DNA from: an uncultured Candidatus Saccharibacteria bacterium
Lineage (GTDB): Bacteria; Patescibacteriota; Saccharimonadia; Saccharimonadales; Saccharimonadaceae
Length of the DNA: 9,987 bases
Direction: 5' to 3'
Assembly (NCBI GenBank): GCA_948514425.1
Contig: CAOQYN010000025.1
Coordinates: 1 to 9,987 of the forward strand
In this document: piece by piece, positions 1 through 6,899 of the stretch
How the letters are laid out: every line of letters starts with the position of its first letter
Position numbering within the stretch: the stretch's first letter is position 1
Program-made: the position numbers and the translations under genes
Notes under the pieces: generated by a model
The model's input: only the letters and a program-made list of their open reading frames with translations
Databases searched by the model: none
What the model was told of the DNA's origin: nothing

Positions 1-9
1 CAAAGCACC

Positions 10-48
10 CTATCTCCTCATTATACCACACATATCTTAAAAAGTCAA
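10..48 (-). promoter_or_regulatory. Leftward promoter for a gene beyond the left edge
   Basis: Read on the minus strand this is TTGACT (48-43), a 17-bp spacer ending TGTGTGG, TATAAT (25-20), then GATAG (14-10). The predicted transcription start is near position 13. The TG two bases before TATAAT makes it an extended -10. The promoter starts only six bases after the stop codon of the GT2 gene, with no terminator hairpin between. The gene it serves lies outside the window. It shares the spacer end and the GATAG with the promoters at 3265-3303 and 6861-6899. Confidence 0.75.
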
Positions 49-54
49 TAGTAT

Positions 55-1011
55 TTAGCTCTTTTTGTCTTTTCGCCTCAAATCCTCATCCGTCATTCGC
101 ACAATATACACCGGTCGACGCTTCGTTTCGAGGTACGTTTTTGCCAAATACTGACCGATCACTCCAAGTGCCAAAAGCTGCAATCCACCCATCATCAACA
201 CCACACAAATCAAACTCGGCCAACCACTCGCCGCGTCACCAAACACCAAAGTTTTCACAATAATCACCACAATCATCACGAATGCTATAAAACAAAACAA
301 CAAACCTAACACCGCCGCAATCACCAATGGTACTGTAGAAAATGCACATATACCTTCAATCGCATAGACAAACAACTTCCAAAATGACCAATGCGTCTCT
401 CCCGCCGCCCGATCAACATGTCGAAACTCAATCCACTTCGTCTTGAATCCCACAAAGCTAAATAAACCTTTAGAATAGCGATTGTATTCTCGCATTGCAA
501 TAATCGCATCCACCATCTGCCTCGTCATCAATCGGTAATCCCGCGCCCCATCCACCATCTCAATTTTAGACATTTTATTAATCAACTTATAAAAAATCCG
601 TGCAAAAAAACTTCGAATTGGCGGTTCACCATCACGATTCACCCTTCGCGTGCCCACACAATCATACCCTTCCTGTATTGTCGCATACATCTCCGGCAAT
701 AGACTCGGCGGATCCTGCAAATCCACATCCATCGTCGCAACATAATCACCTTTCGCATATTCCAAGCCCGCCAGTAGCGCCCCTTCCTTCCCGAAATTCC
801 GCGAAAAACTCACAAAACGCACTCGTTCATCCTGCTCCGCCAACCCTTCTAGCTTTGCTAACGTACTATCACTACTCCCGTCATCCACAAAAACAAATTC
901 AAAATTCACTTCTGCCATCTCTCGCGCTACACGCACTACCTCATCATAAAACTTCCCCAGAACTTCTTCTTCGTTATAACAGGGAACTACGATCGAAATT
1001 AGTTTTTTCAT
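55..1011 (-). CDS. GT2 glycosyltransferase, polyprenol-phosphate sugar transferase type (GtrB/DPM1-like)
   Basis: This 318-residue membrane-anchored family 2 glycosyltransferase probably moves a sugar from a nucleotide donor onto polyprenyl phosphate at the inner face of the membrane. The GT-A domain (about residues 5-215) has the N-terminal VVPCYNEE strand, the nucleotide-binding DDGS (43-46), the metal-binding DVD in MDVDLQDPP (94-102), and RYSKGLFSFVGF (178-189), typical of the GtrB/DPM1/ArnC group. Two hydrophobic helices follow at about 225-252 and 266-292, then a basic tail, the usual layout and length for the bacterial group. ATG at 1011 is preceded by a strong AAGGAGGT seven bases upstream, inside the end of the preceding gene. 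The gap to that gene is 3 bp, so the two are co-transcribed and probably translationally coupled. The sugar cannot be told from sequence. Confidence 0.9.
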   Translation of the reverse strand: MKKLISIVVPCYNEEEVLGKFYDEVVRVAREMAEVNFEFVFVDDGSSDSTLAKLEGLAEQDERVRFVSFSRNFGKEGALLAGLEYAKGDYVATMDVDLQDPPSLLPEMYATIQEGYDCVGTRRVNRDGEPPIRSFFARIFYKLINKMSKIEMVDGARDYRLMTRQMVDAIIAMREYNRYSKGLFSFVGFKTKWIEFRHVDRAAGETHWSFWKLFVYAIEGICAFSTVPLVIAAVLGLLFCFIAFVMIVVIIVKTLVFGDAASGWPSLICVVLMMGGLQLLALGVIGQYLAKTYLETKRRPVYIVRMTDEDLRRKDKKS

Positions 1012-1014
1012 TTT

Positions 1015-3189
1015 TTATACCTCCTTTTTTGTTCGCGCTTTAACTTTTGTGACCCGTGGTTTCGTTACCTCATCTTCTAGCGGCTTAGTTTTCTCCGCCT
1101 CCGCTGTCTCTGTTTTTGCTTTTACTTTCGTACTTTTAGCTTTAGTTGTCTTACGTGTCGTAGTCGTCTTCGCAGCCGGCTTTTTTTCTATTATTTCGCC
1201 AACTTCTGCCTTCGCCGCTTTCGTACTCGTCTTTTTCGTACTACTCTTTTTGCGCGCTGTCGCCGCTGAACGCACTGGCTTTGCCTTAGCAACCGCATCC
1301 GGCATAGCATCATGCAACTTCTCACTTTCCGCCATCGCTTCCCACACCGAATCAATCAAAGTGTCCACCTCACGCTGCTTACGTCGTTTGCGCCAATCAT
1401 ATACTGCCGTGATCATTACCCAAATTATACCCAACCCCGCCGTCACCGCTGAAACCAACATCCCCACCTCCGTCGGACGTGTCAACTCATATCCTACCTT
1501 TACCTTTCCACGCATTCCAGCTGGTATTTCCACTGTCACTAAACCATACTCTTCCGACCGCCCCACCACTAGTTCTACGTCATCCAACCAAGCTCGGTAC
1601 CCCGGATACCAAATCAGCGGCAACTCTACCACAGCCCCCTGCTTCTCCGTATTTCGCACCTCAAACTCTACCCTCAATCCATCCTTCACCGCCTTATTTA
1701 GCCGCGCTTGACCGGATACAACTTCCACTTTAGTTCCTCTTTCCGCCAAAACTTTCCGAATCCTTTCCAAACTACAAGCATAGCCACGCTCTCGATCAGC
1801 TTCACTACTTGCATCACAGAGTAGCATTACGGGAGCATATTCCGCCTGAAACCCAACTGTCGCAAGATCTTCCTCGACTTTACCAAAATCCTCAAGATGC
1901 CGCGTTTCATCCGGCAAAACTACTGGTGCCACCGTATAAACCGCCAACACACCCACCATAATCGCAAACACCAACTGTTTTTCTGCCGAAACTCTACGTA
2001 CTAAAGCAAACATCGTATAGCCTGCCACCACGCTCAATGTCGTCATCACGATCATCATCAGCCGCCAAGGGAATTGCATATTCCAAAATACACTCGGCAA
2101 ATACTTCCAGTCTACAATCGGCAACATTGCAAAAATTGCTAATATTGCAATAATATACAGTGACGTAACAAACCGCCGCTCCGTACGATCCTCGATCGTC
2201 CGCCACACAAACCAAAATCCCAGAATCCCGATCATCGCCATCACCCCAAGCGCAATCCCATATTCCTCGCCCGTCGCTCCCAACGCTACCAACTGCTGTG
2301 GCCACACTCGATGGTCGTTCATACTTTGCGGATTCGCACCAAAAAATGCCTCAGCATAATCTTGATCGAACACTCCATAATCACCCTCAAATCTCGCCTC
2401 GATCAGTGGCAACGTAAAAAAGGCCGACAATCCAAGCGCCACAACAACCGCCAAAATCATCCGCCAAATAGAACGTACATTAAACACTTTATCAATGTTT
2501 AATAAAACATAAACTCCACCCATCAGAGCAAACAGCATCGCCGACAAACTATGCGACAAAATCAAAAGCGCTACCGCCACCGCCAGACTTCGTGAAGCAT
2601 GCTTTTCACGCGCCGTCAGTTGATACAAGCCTAGCAGTAAAATTGGCGCCGCCACCGCTGCCGCTACCTCCCCCAACGCCATTCTTGAATAAATATTATT
2701 CAGTAAATACGGCGATGCCATATAAATCACAGCGATCAAGAGTGCCAGCATGCGATTTTTCGTCACTCGCGTCATCGCATAGCACATCGTAATCCCCGCG
2801 CCAGCCAAACACAACACCAAAATCAGATTCACCACAATTGGCCATGATCCGATCAAAAACTCCAATCCTGCCGCCAGATAAGTCAGCATAGGACCATAGA
2901 ACAAATTATACGCGTAACCAAAACTATCCAAAGCTTCAGGGTCAACCTGAGGCAAAGTCTGCCCGTTTGTCAATGCATGAGTCGTACTCTCTAACCGCGA
3001 AACATGAAAAGCATAGTCATCACCCAACATCACCTGATCCGGTCTCGACCACACCCCAACGCTCAGTAGCATCGCAAAAAACACTACCAATACGTAGCGC
3101 CACCATCGACCAAAAACACGACCAAGACCGGCCTTCTTTTTTTGTTCTTCCGGCGCGGCCACATCTGTCTTCTCCGCTCGTTTTACCAT
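1015..3189 (-). CDS. Large polytopic membrane protein, GT-C/YfhO-like (6-pyruvoyl-tetrahydropterin synthase-related family)
   Basis: This 724-residue membrane protein resembles the YfhO/PTPS-related group, which is GT-C-like in layout. After a charged cytoplasmic start there is a first membrane helix (about 33-48). A loop follows with GDDYAFHVSRLE (56-67), whose acidic pair and FH..R sit where GT-C enzymes keep catalytic residues. About ten more hydrophobic helices run to residue 425. QFPWRLMMI (372-380) is a family hallmark. A soluble beta-rich domain (about 430-570) has the YfhO-like LIWYPGYRAWLDD (525-537). A last helix (573-596) precedes a cytoplasmic tail, of which residues 633-724 are Lys/Thr/Ala-rich low complexity. 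Likely role (inference): transfer of sugar from a polyprenyl-phosphate donor made by the neighbouring GT2 onto an envelope polymer or protein. Start: ATG 3189 lies six bases after a TATAAT with no Shine-Dalgarno site. Confidence 0.8.
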   Translation of the reverse strand: MVKRAEKTDVAAPEEQKKKAGLGRVFGRWWRYVLVVFFAMLLSVGVWSRPDQVMLGDDYAFHVSRLESTTHALTNGQTLPQVDPEALDSFGYAYNLFYGPMLTYLAAGLEFLIGSWPIVVNLILVLCLAGAGITMCYAMTRVTKNRMLALLIAVIYMASPYLLNNIYSRMALGEVAAAVAAPILLLGLYQLTAREKHASRSLAVAVALLILSHSLSAMLFALMGGVYVLLNIDKVFNVRSIWRMILAVVVALGLSAFFTLPLIEARFEGDYGVFDQDYAEAFFGANPQSMNDHRVWPQQLVALGATGEEYGIALGVMAMIGILGFWFVWRTIEDRTERRFVTSLYIIAILAIFAMLPIVDWKYLPSVFWNMQFPWRLMMIVMTTLSVVAGYTMFALVRRVSAEKQLVFAIMVGVLAVYTVAPVVLPDETRHLEDFGKVEEDLATVGFQAEYAPVMLLCDASSEADRERGYACSLERIRKVLAERGTKVEVVSGQARLNKAVKDGLRVEFEVRNTEKQGAVVELPLIWYPGYRAWLDDVELVVGRSEEYGLVTVEIPAGMRGKVKVGYELTRPTEVGMLVSAVTAGLGIIWVMITAVYDWRKRRKQREVDTLIDSVWEAMAESEKLHDAMPDAVAKAKPVRSAATARKKSSTKKTSTKAAKAEVGEIIEKKPAAKTTTTRKTTKAKSTKVKAKTETAEAEKTKPLEDEVTKPRVTKVKARTKKEV
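1019..1026 (-). promoter_or_regulatory. Shine-Dalgarno of the GT2 gene, inside the end of the upstream gene
   Basis: On the minus strand this reads AAGGAGGT, seven bases before the ATG at 1011. It lies in the last codons of the 724-residue protein gene, whose TAA (1017-1015) falls between it and the ATG. It contrasts with the first genes of transcripts in this window, which mostly lack such a site. Confidence 0.85.
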
Positions 3190-3224
3190 GACATAATTAT
3201 ATCACATCTCATCAATTAAGTCAT
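3190..3224 (-). promoter_or_regulatory. Leaderless promoter of the membrane protein-GT2 operon
   Basis: The minus strand has TATAAT at 3201-3196 with TGA directly upstream (extended -10), and ATGACT at 3224-3219, 17 bp further up (4 of 6 matches to TTGACA). Only six bases separate TATAAT from the ATG at 3189, so transcription is predicted to start at or next to the A of the start codon. There is no ribosome binding site. Confidence 0.7.
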
Positions 3225-3264
3225 CCATCATACCCCTATAAATCCGCAAAATCTCACAAAAATA

Positions 3265-3303
3265 TTGACTTTTAGGCGTATCTGTGCTATAATAGAAAGA
3301 TAG
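3265..3303 (+). promoter_or_regulatory. der promoter P1 (consensus)
   Basis: TTGACT (3265-3270), an exact 17-bp spacer ending CTGTGC, and TATAAT (3288-3293) with an extended TGC. GATAG at 3299-3303 covers the predicted start near 3300. It would give a leader of about 42 bases before der, with no evident Shine-Dalgarno sequence but a tiny ATG-CTA-TAA reading frame at 3325-3333. Confidence 0.8.
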
Positions 3304-3325
3304 GATAGTTATTTTTACGAAAAAA

Positions 3326-3341
3326 TGCTATAATTTAGATT
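3326..3341 (+). promoter_or_regulatory. der promoter P2 (leaderless)
   Basis: TGC-TATAAT with the hexamer at 3329-3334, followed by only seven bases before ATG 3342. The -35 region is weak. Predicted transcripts would start at, or one base before, the start codon, which fits the absence of a Shine-Dalgarno site for der. Confidence 0.65.
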
Positions 3342-4775
3342 ATGAAACAAATGCCCATCGTCGCCCTCATTGGCCAAACAAATGCCGGAAAATCCAGCAT
3401 TTTAAACCGCTTTGCTCACCGCAATATTGCCATTGTAGCGCGCGAAGAAGGTACTACCCGCGATAACGTCATGGCTCGTATCGACAACCGTTTCTTGTTG
3501 ATTGATACAGCTGGACTCAAAGACCCTAATGACGACTTCGAAGCCGGTATTCAAGACCAGATTGCTGATGCCATCGAATCCGCCGATCTCATTCTACTCA
3601 CGCTCGATTCCTCAAAATACCCCGACGACAAGGACAAACAAATCGCCAAAAACGCCCTTAAATCCCGTAAGCCAGTCTTCTTACTCCTCAATAAGTCCGA
3701 CCTTGGCGAGTCACTGCCCGAGGAGGAGTTCTTTCGTCTTGGTATCAAGCCTGAACAAACTTTTCGCCTTTCCGCTACTACCGGACAAGGTTTCAAAGAT
3801 CTCAAAACAGCCATCTTCGCTAATCTAAAAACCCCCACAAACACCAATCATGCCGATGACACCCTCAAACTCGCTCTCATCGGTCGCCCTAACGTCGGCA
3901 AATCTAGCCTTTTCAATACCCTTGGCCAAAAACAGCAAGCCCTCGTCAGCTCCCGTCAAGGAACTACCCGCGATGTCAACCGTGTCGAAATCAAATATCA
4001 CGGTCGCACCATTGAAATCCTTGATACTGCCGGCCTGCGCAAACCTGGCAAACGTGAAGTTGGCATCGAAAAATTCTCTGCTCTCCGTACCCTTGCCGCG
4101 ATTGAAGAAGCCGACATCTGCGCCCTCCTCGTCGATGCTACCGAGCCGCACTCCAAACTCGACCAATCTCTTGCTGGGCAAATTATTAAAGCAGGCAAGG
4201 GAATCATCGTCGTCATTACTAAAGCCGATCTCGTTAAAGATGACTTTAATACTTCTACGTCCGATCCTCAAGCCGATGAGGCAGCGGACGAACGTCAGCC
4301 CAAACGCACTATTGATGATATCCTCGACAAACTAGAATATGATTTCAACTTTCTGCCCTACGCACCAGTTTTAATCACAAGCAGCGAAACTGGGCAAAAT
4401 GTTACCAAACTTTTTGAACTCGCTACCGAAATCGACACCACTCGCCACCTCGAAATCAAAACCTCCGAACTCAACAAAATCTTGAGTGAGGCCATCATCG
4501 AGCATCCGCCAGCCGGTCTCAAAAATACTCGTCCCAAGCTCAAATATATCGTCCAAACCGATATCTGCCCACCTTGGTTCGTCGTCCACGGTCGCGATCT
4601 TGGGCTGCTCCACTGGTCTTACAAGCGTTTTCTCGAACGCAAAATCCGCGAGAAATTTCCATTCATCGGTACACCTATTATGTTTAGCTATCGCAATGAC
4701 CAGCCGCAATCCGATCGTGCAGGCAAGCCCAAAACCCCAAATCAAGACTCTGCTGATAGTCATCCGGCTCGTTAG
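3342..4775 (+). CDS. der: Ribosome-assembly GTPase Der (EngA), tandem G domains
   Basis: Der is an essential cytoplasmic GTPase that acts in late 50S subunit assembly; its two consecutive G domains are unique to this family. Domain 1 has GQTNAGKSS (11-19), TT (38-39), DTAGL (55-59) and NKSD (117-120). Domain 2 has GRPNVGKSS (181-189), TT (208-209), DTAGL (228-232) and TKAD (293-296), where the usual first residue is Asn. A KH-like domain covers about 350-452 and ends in FPFIGTPIMFSYR. The length, 477 residues, is slightly above the usual 430-490 midpoint because of an acidic insert at about 303-323 and a polar tail (451-477). The P-loop of domain 1 departs from the common GRPNVGKS but keeps GxxxxGKS. 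The gene has tandem promoters P1 and P2. A PhoH fragment lies immediately downstream. Confidence 0.96.
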   Translation: MKQMPIVALIGQTNAGKSSILNRFAHRNIAIVAREEGTTRDNVMARIDNRFLLIDTAGLKDPNDDFEAGIQDQIADAIESADLILLTLDSSKYPDDKDKQIAKNALKSRKPVFLLLNKSDLGESLPEEEFFRLGIKPEQTFRLSATTGQGFKDLKTAIFANLKTPTNTNHADDTLKLALIGRPNVGKSSLFNTLGQKQQALVSSRQGTTRDVNRVEIKYHGRTIEILDTAGLRKPGKREVGIEKFSALRTLAAIEEADICALLVDATEPHSKLDQSLAGQIIKAGKGIIVVITKADLVKDDFNTSTSDPQADEAADERQPKRTIDDILDKLEYDFNFLPYAPVLITSSETGQNVTKLFELATEIDTTRHLEIKTSELNKILSEAIIEHPPAGLKNTRPKLKYIVQTDICPPWFVVHGRDLGLLHWSYKRFLERKIREKFPFIGTPIMFSYRNDQPQSDRAGKPKTPNQDSADSHPAR

Positions 4776-4800
4776 CAACGTTAAAAATGGAAAACTTGCG

Positions 4801-5053
4801 TCTTATATCGAAAACATTTTGACCGGATACTGCGATTTTGTACCACTGACCGAAGTTGGCGGTCGTTCGTTAGCGCGCTCATTTATCATTTGTGATGCGC
4901 CAGATCAACAACCCACGTCTCACGCCAACGTCTTGTGGCTTAGCCTACGCCATTAAGCATCTCGCTGGCAAACCCGAAATCGCTTTTGTCAGTATGGAGT
5001 CCAAAGAAACTACTCGCTCGGCCGCCGCCAAAGCCCTGGCAAAATATCTCTAG
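4801..5053 (+). pseudogene. Decayed 3' fragment of a PhoH-family ATPase
   Basis: Two protein-like stretches in different frames match consecutive parts of PhoH proteins. Frame 1 (4801-4896) encodes SYIENILTGYCDFVPL, then TEVGGRSLARSFIICD; compare the family's acidic/hydrophobic stretch, GRT/GRS, and Walker B FIIxDE. Frame 2 (from about 4898 to TAG 5051-5053) encodes QINNPRLTPTSCGLAYAIK and a tail ending AKALAKYL; compare the family's GDPxQIDNPxL, then NGL and LAAxLL. About 28 codons that normally join FIIxDEAQ to GDP are missing, with a change of frame. The Walker A half is absent as well, so the fragment cannot be an active ATPase. It starts just after der and has no visible promoter. The identification rests on remembered family motifs, not a search. 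A 52-residue frame from ATG 4895 could still be translated, but I see no Shine-Dalgarno sequence. Confidence 0.62.
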
Positions 5054-5094
5054 CTACTTCGTATTTAGCTACCTCAGTTCTTTCGTCCTTTCAT

Positions 5095-5121
5095 AATTGG
5101 CTCCTCACGCAGGAGCCAATT
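5095..5121 (+). terminator. Hairpin between convergent der/PhoH remnant and dusB
   Basis: A perfect 11-bp stem (AATTGGCTCCT at 5095-5105, partner at 5111-5121) closes a 5-base loop. The plus-strand 3' side runs into AATTTTC, a short U-tract, so rightward termination after der is favoured. It sits 5 bp from the dusB stop and may act in both directions, though the minus-strand tail has only mixed A/T. Positions 5054-5094 hold nothing else recognisable. Confidence 0.7.
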
Positions 5122-5126
5122 TTCAC

Positions 5127-6134
5127 TCATTTATCATCCCACCCTGTCAAAACCTCTCGTACCTCACGAGTATTTCGACATTCCATCAACTTTGCTCTCA
5201 ATTCTGCTGCGCCAGGGAATTCGTGGATGTAAATCTTGAAATAATGTTTTAACGGGTCAAACGGCAACCCACGTGTCACCGTCTCCAAACCCTCACTCAG
5301 TGCAGCTGCTCGCTCGCACCTCAATCTCGCGTCTTCCGCATCGAACAAATCCAAATGATATTCTAACAAGTCCAGCAACTCTGAACGCGTTCCGACATGA
5401 TCTGTAAAACAATAGGGATTTTCAAACACACCTCGACCAATCATATACCCATCAACTTGTGGATATTTTTGTGCCAAATCTTTCACCTGCGCTAAATCCT
5501 TAATGTCACCGTTAATAATCAATTTGGTTTTCGGCGAAAATGCCTTTACCAGACCAATAATTTCTGGTATCAACTCAAAATGCGCCGGTACCTTCGACAT
5601 TTCTTTCCGCGTTCTCAGGTGAACCGTCAGTGCTGCTGGCTCTTCTTTAAGCAAAATTGGTAACCATTCCCGAAACTCATCCACATAGCTATAACCAAGA
5701 CGCGTCTTCACCGACACTGGCAACTCAGTCGCCGCCCGCGCCCGTCTAACACATTCTAATGCTAGTTCCGGCGTCCGAATCATCGCCGCTCCACCACCAG
5801 CCGAGTTAACGTGTCGATCTGGACACCCCATATTAATATCCAAACCCGCAAAGCCTAAACCTTGCAATGCTCCCGCCAACTCCGCAAAATGTTCTGGATT
5901 CTTACCCCAAATCTGCGCAACAATCGGCGCATCCGTTGGCGCAACTTTTAATCGCTCTAGCGCGTTTGCTCTCCCCTTTTCTGAAGCATAACTCGAAACA
6001 TTTGTAAATTCCGTAAAAAACACATCCGGGCGACCCGCTCGCGCGATCACTTGCCGAAATATCACGTCCGTCACACCTTCCATTGGTGCCAAGACCGTAA
6101 AACACTTCTCAAGTTCATTCCAAAAATTTTGCAT
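5127..6134 (-). CDS. dusB: tRNA-dihydrouridine synthase (DusB-like)
   Basis: A flavoprotein that reduces uridines in the D-loop of tRNA, using FMN and NADPH in the cytoplasm. The 335-residue protein has the full TIM-barrel set: APMEGVTD (16-23), FTEF (40-43), QIWGKNP (74-80), NMGCP with the catalytic Cys104, SVKTRLG (141-147), TVHLRTR (170-176, His172), INGDI (207-211) and MIGRG (231-235) for FMN phosphate binding, then a helical tRNA-binding C-terminal domain. The segment after GCP reads DRHVNSAGGGAAM in place of the commoner VKKV-type stretch, so the subgroup (DusB or another Dus) is uncertain. It is a single-gene transcript: the promoter is immediately upstream at 6144-6152, and the stop is a TGA next to the hairpin at 5095-5121. 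Confidence 0.93.
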   Translation of the reverse strand: MQNFWNELEKCFTVLAPMEGVTDVIFRQVIARAGRPDVFFTEFTNVSSYASEKGRANALERLKVAPTDAPIVAQIWGKNPEHFAELAGALQGLGFAGLDINMGCPDRHVNSAGGGAAMIRTPELALECVRRARAATELPVSVKTRLGYSYVDEFREWLPILLKEEPAALTVHLRTRKEMSKVPAHFELIPEIIGLVKAFSPKTKLIINGDIKDLAQVKDLAQKYPQVDGYMIGRGVFENPYCFTDHVGTRSELLDLLEYHLDLFDAEDARLRCERAAALSEGLETVTRGLPFDPLKHYFKIYIHEFPGAAELRAKLMECRNTREVREVLTGWDDK

Positions 6135-6152
6135 TATTCTTATATTATAGCA
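6135..6152 (-). promoter_or_regulatory. dusB promoter, near-leaderless
   Basis: The minus strand has TGC-TATAAT with the hexamer at 6149-6144. Nine bases separate it from ATG 6134, so the predicted leader is only 2-3 bases. No Shine-Dalgarno site and no good -35 are present. The promoter follows directly on the T-run of the terminator at 6154-6184. Confidence 0.65.
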
Positions 6153-6153
6153 A

Positions 6154-6184
6154 AAAGCCCAGAGTAAAACTACCTCTGGGCTTT
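6154..6184 (-). terminator. Rho-independent terminator of the 208-residue protein gene
   Basis: An 11-bp stem (6154-6164 paired with 6174-6184; core AGCCCAGAG/CTCTGGGCT) with a 9-base loop. On the minus strand the hairpin runs into five T residues, counting the last stem bases. It lies 12 bases past the stop codon of the gene ending at 6197 and abuts the dusB -10. Confidence 0.85.
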
Positions 6185-6196
6185 CCTGATAGGAAT

Positions 6197-6823
6197 TTAA
6201 TCACTTTTGAATGACCTCAAGATAGAAACCAACGTCTCCGCAATATCAGCGCTTTCATCAGAAGACTCTAATAATATAGCCTCACGATAACGCCTCAATA
6301 TACCGGATTGCTCTCGCACATCATCAGTATTGTTTCGGCTGCAATCCAGAATAACCATTGAGCGCAAGGCAACAGCCTGAGCAATAGCACTATCCGTTGT
6401 ACAAGAAAAATCTTCTTCCAACTCTTTGACTAACTCTGCCGAACCGCCACAAAAATCTTTCAGTAACCTTCTCCTCAGTTCTCGAATATCTGCACATGCC
6501 GCTTCAGCAATCTCTTTTATTCTTGTCACTCCTTGTAATGAACGAGTAAGTTCAGAATCCAGAGCGTTTAACTCGCTACTCGTATGGTCATCAAAATCCG
6601 ACCCATACTCCTCGCGCATTTTCCGTATCTTCTCTGCCATAGCTAAAAGTCTTTGCTCGAAACCGCTATACGCAAGAGAATGCTCATGAAATTGAATTTC
6701 ATCGTCAAGCAGTGATATAAGATCATCTACGAGACAATATCTCCAGACCAACTCTTTCGACAGCATCAAAGAACGCGCCGAACGTGCAGCTAAATAACGT
6801 AGCGGTCGATCATCCCGCACCAT
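6197..6823 (-). CDS. Helical cytoplasmic protein of unknown function
   Basis: I do not recognise this 208-residue protein. It has no signal peptide or membrane segment and looks almost wholly alpha-helical, with heptad-like charged stretches at about 40-72 and 84-122 (for example RIKEIAEAACADIRELRRRL, 101-120) that could form a coiled coil or helical bundle. Five cysteines (30, 110, 125, 141, 161) are scattered without a metal-binding spacing. No catalytic motif is seen. It is a single-gene unit: a consensus promoter (6861-6899) lies upstream and a strong terminator (6154-6184) downstream. The start ATG at 6823 has only a weak AGAAAAAG ahead of it. The long open frame, promoter and terminator together support a real gene. 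It may be a regulatory or structural helical protein, but no function can be given. Confidence 0.75.
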   Translation of the reverse strand: MVRDDRPLRYLAARSARSLMLSKELVWRYCLVDDLISLLDDEIQFHEHSLAYSGFEQRLLAMAEKIRKMREEYGSDFDDHTSSELNALDSELTRSLQGVTRIKEIAEAACADIRELRRRLLKDFCGGSAELVKELEEDFSCTTDSAIAQAVALRSMVILDCSRNNTDDVREQSGILRRYREAILLESSDESADIAETLVSILRSFKSD

Positions 6824-6860
6824 CTTTTTCTAATCACATGTTGGATACAATTTTACATGG

Positions 6861-6899
6861 CTATCCTACCATTATACCACACATCACCAATAAAGTCAA
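6861..6899 (-). promoter_or_regulatory. Consensus promoter of the 208-residue protein gene
   Basis: The minus strand has TTGACT (6899-6894), a 17-bp spacer ending TGTGTGG, TATAAT (6876-6871) and GATAG (6865-6861) over the predicted start near 6864. The leader is about 41 bases and contains two ATG triplets each followed at once by a stop (ATG-TAA at 6858-6853, ATG-TGA at 6839-6834). I found no terminator in 6900-6940 after lepB, so read-through from lepB is possible. Confidence 0.8.

Noticed and set aside
1424..1429. Minus-strand TATAAT inside the 724-residue protein gene
   Set aside because: It has no TG extension and no TTGACT at 17 bp, and lies mid-gene; the similar hexamers at 2905-2910 and 7190-7195 were dropped for the same reasons.
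600..1711. Rightward open frames opposite the GT2 and membrane-protein genes
   Set aside because: They lie antisense to well-supported genes, are Pro/Ser/His-rich from reversed codons, and have no promoter or ribosome binding site.
4486..4956. A 156-residue rightward open frame overlapping the 3' end of der
   Set aside because: Its first two thirds are an out-of-frame reading of der. Only the part after 4801 looks protein-like, and that is covered as the PhoH remnant.
4776..5126. tRNA or small RNA gene between der and dusB
   Set aside because: No cloverleaf or T-loop signature and no promoter; the only strong structure is the 11-bp terminator hairpin.
5457..5465. A second DnaA-box-like word (TGTGGATAT)
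   Set aside because: It is within the dusB coding sequence, isolated, and its residues belong to the normal Dus protein.
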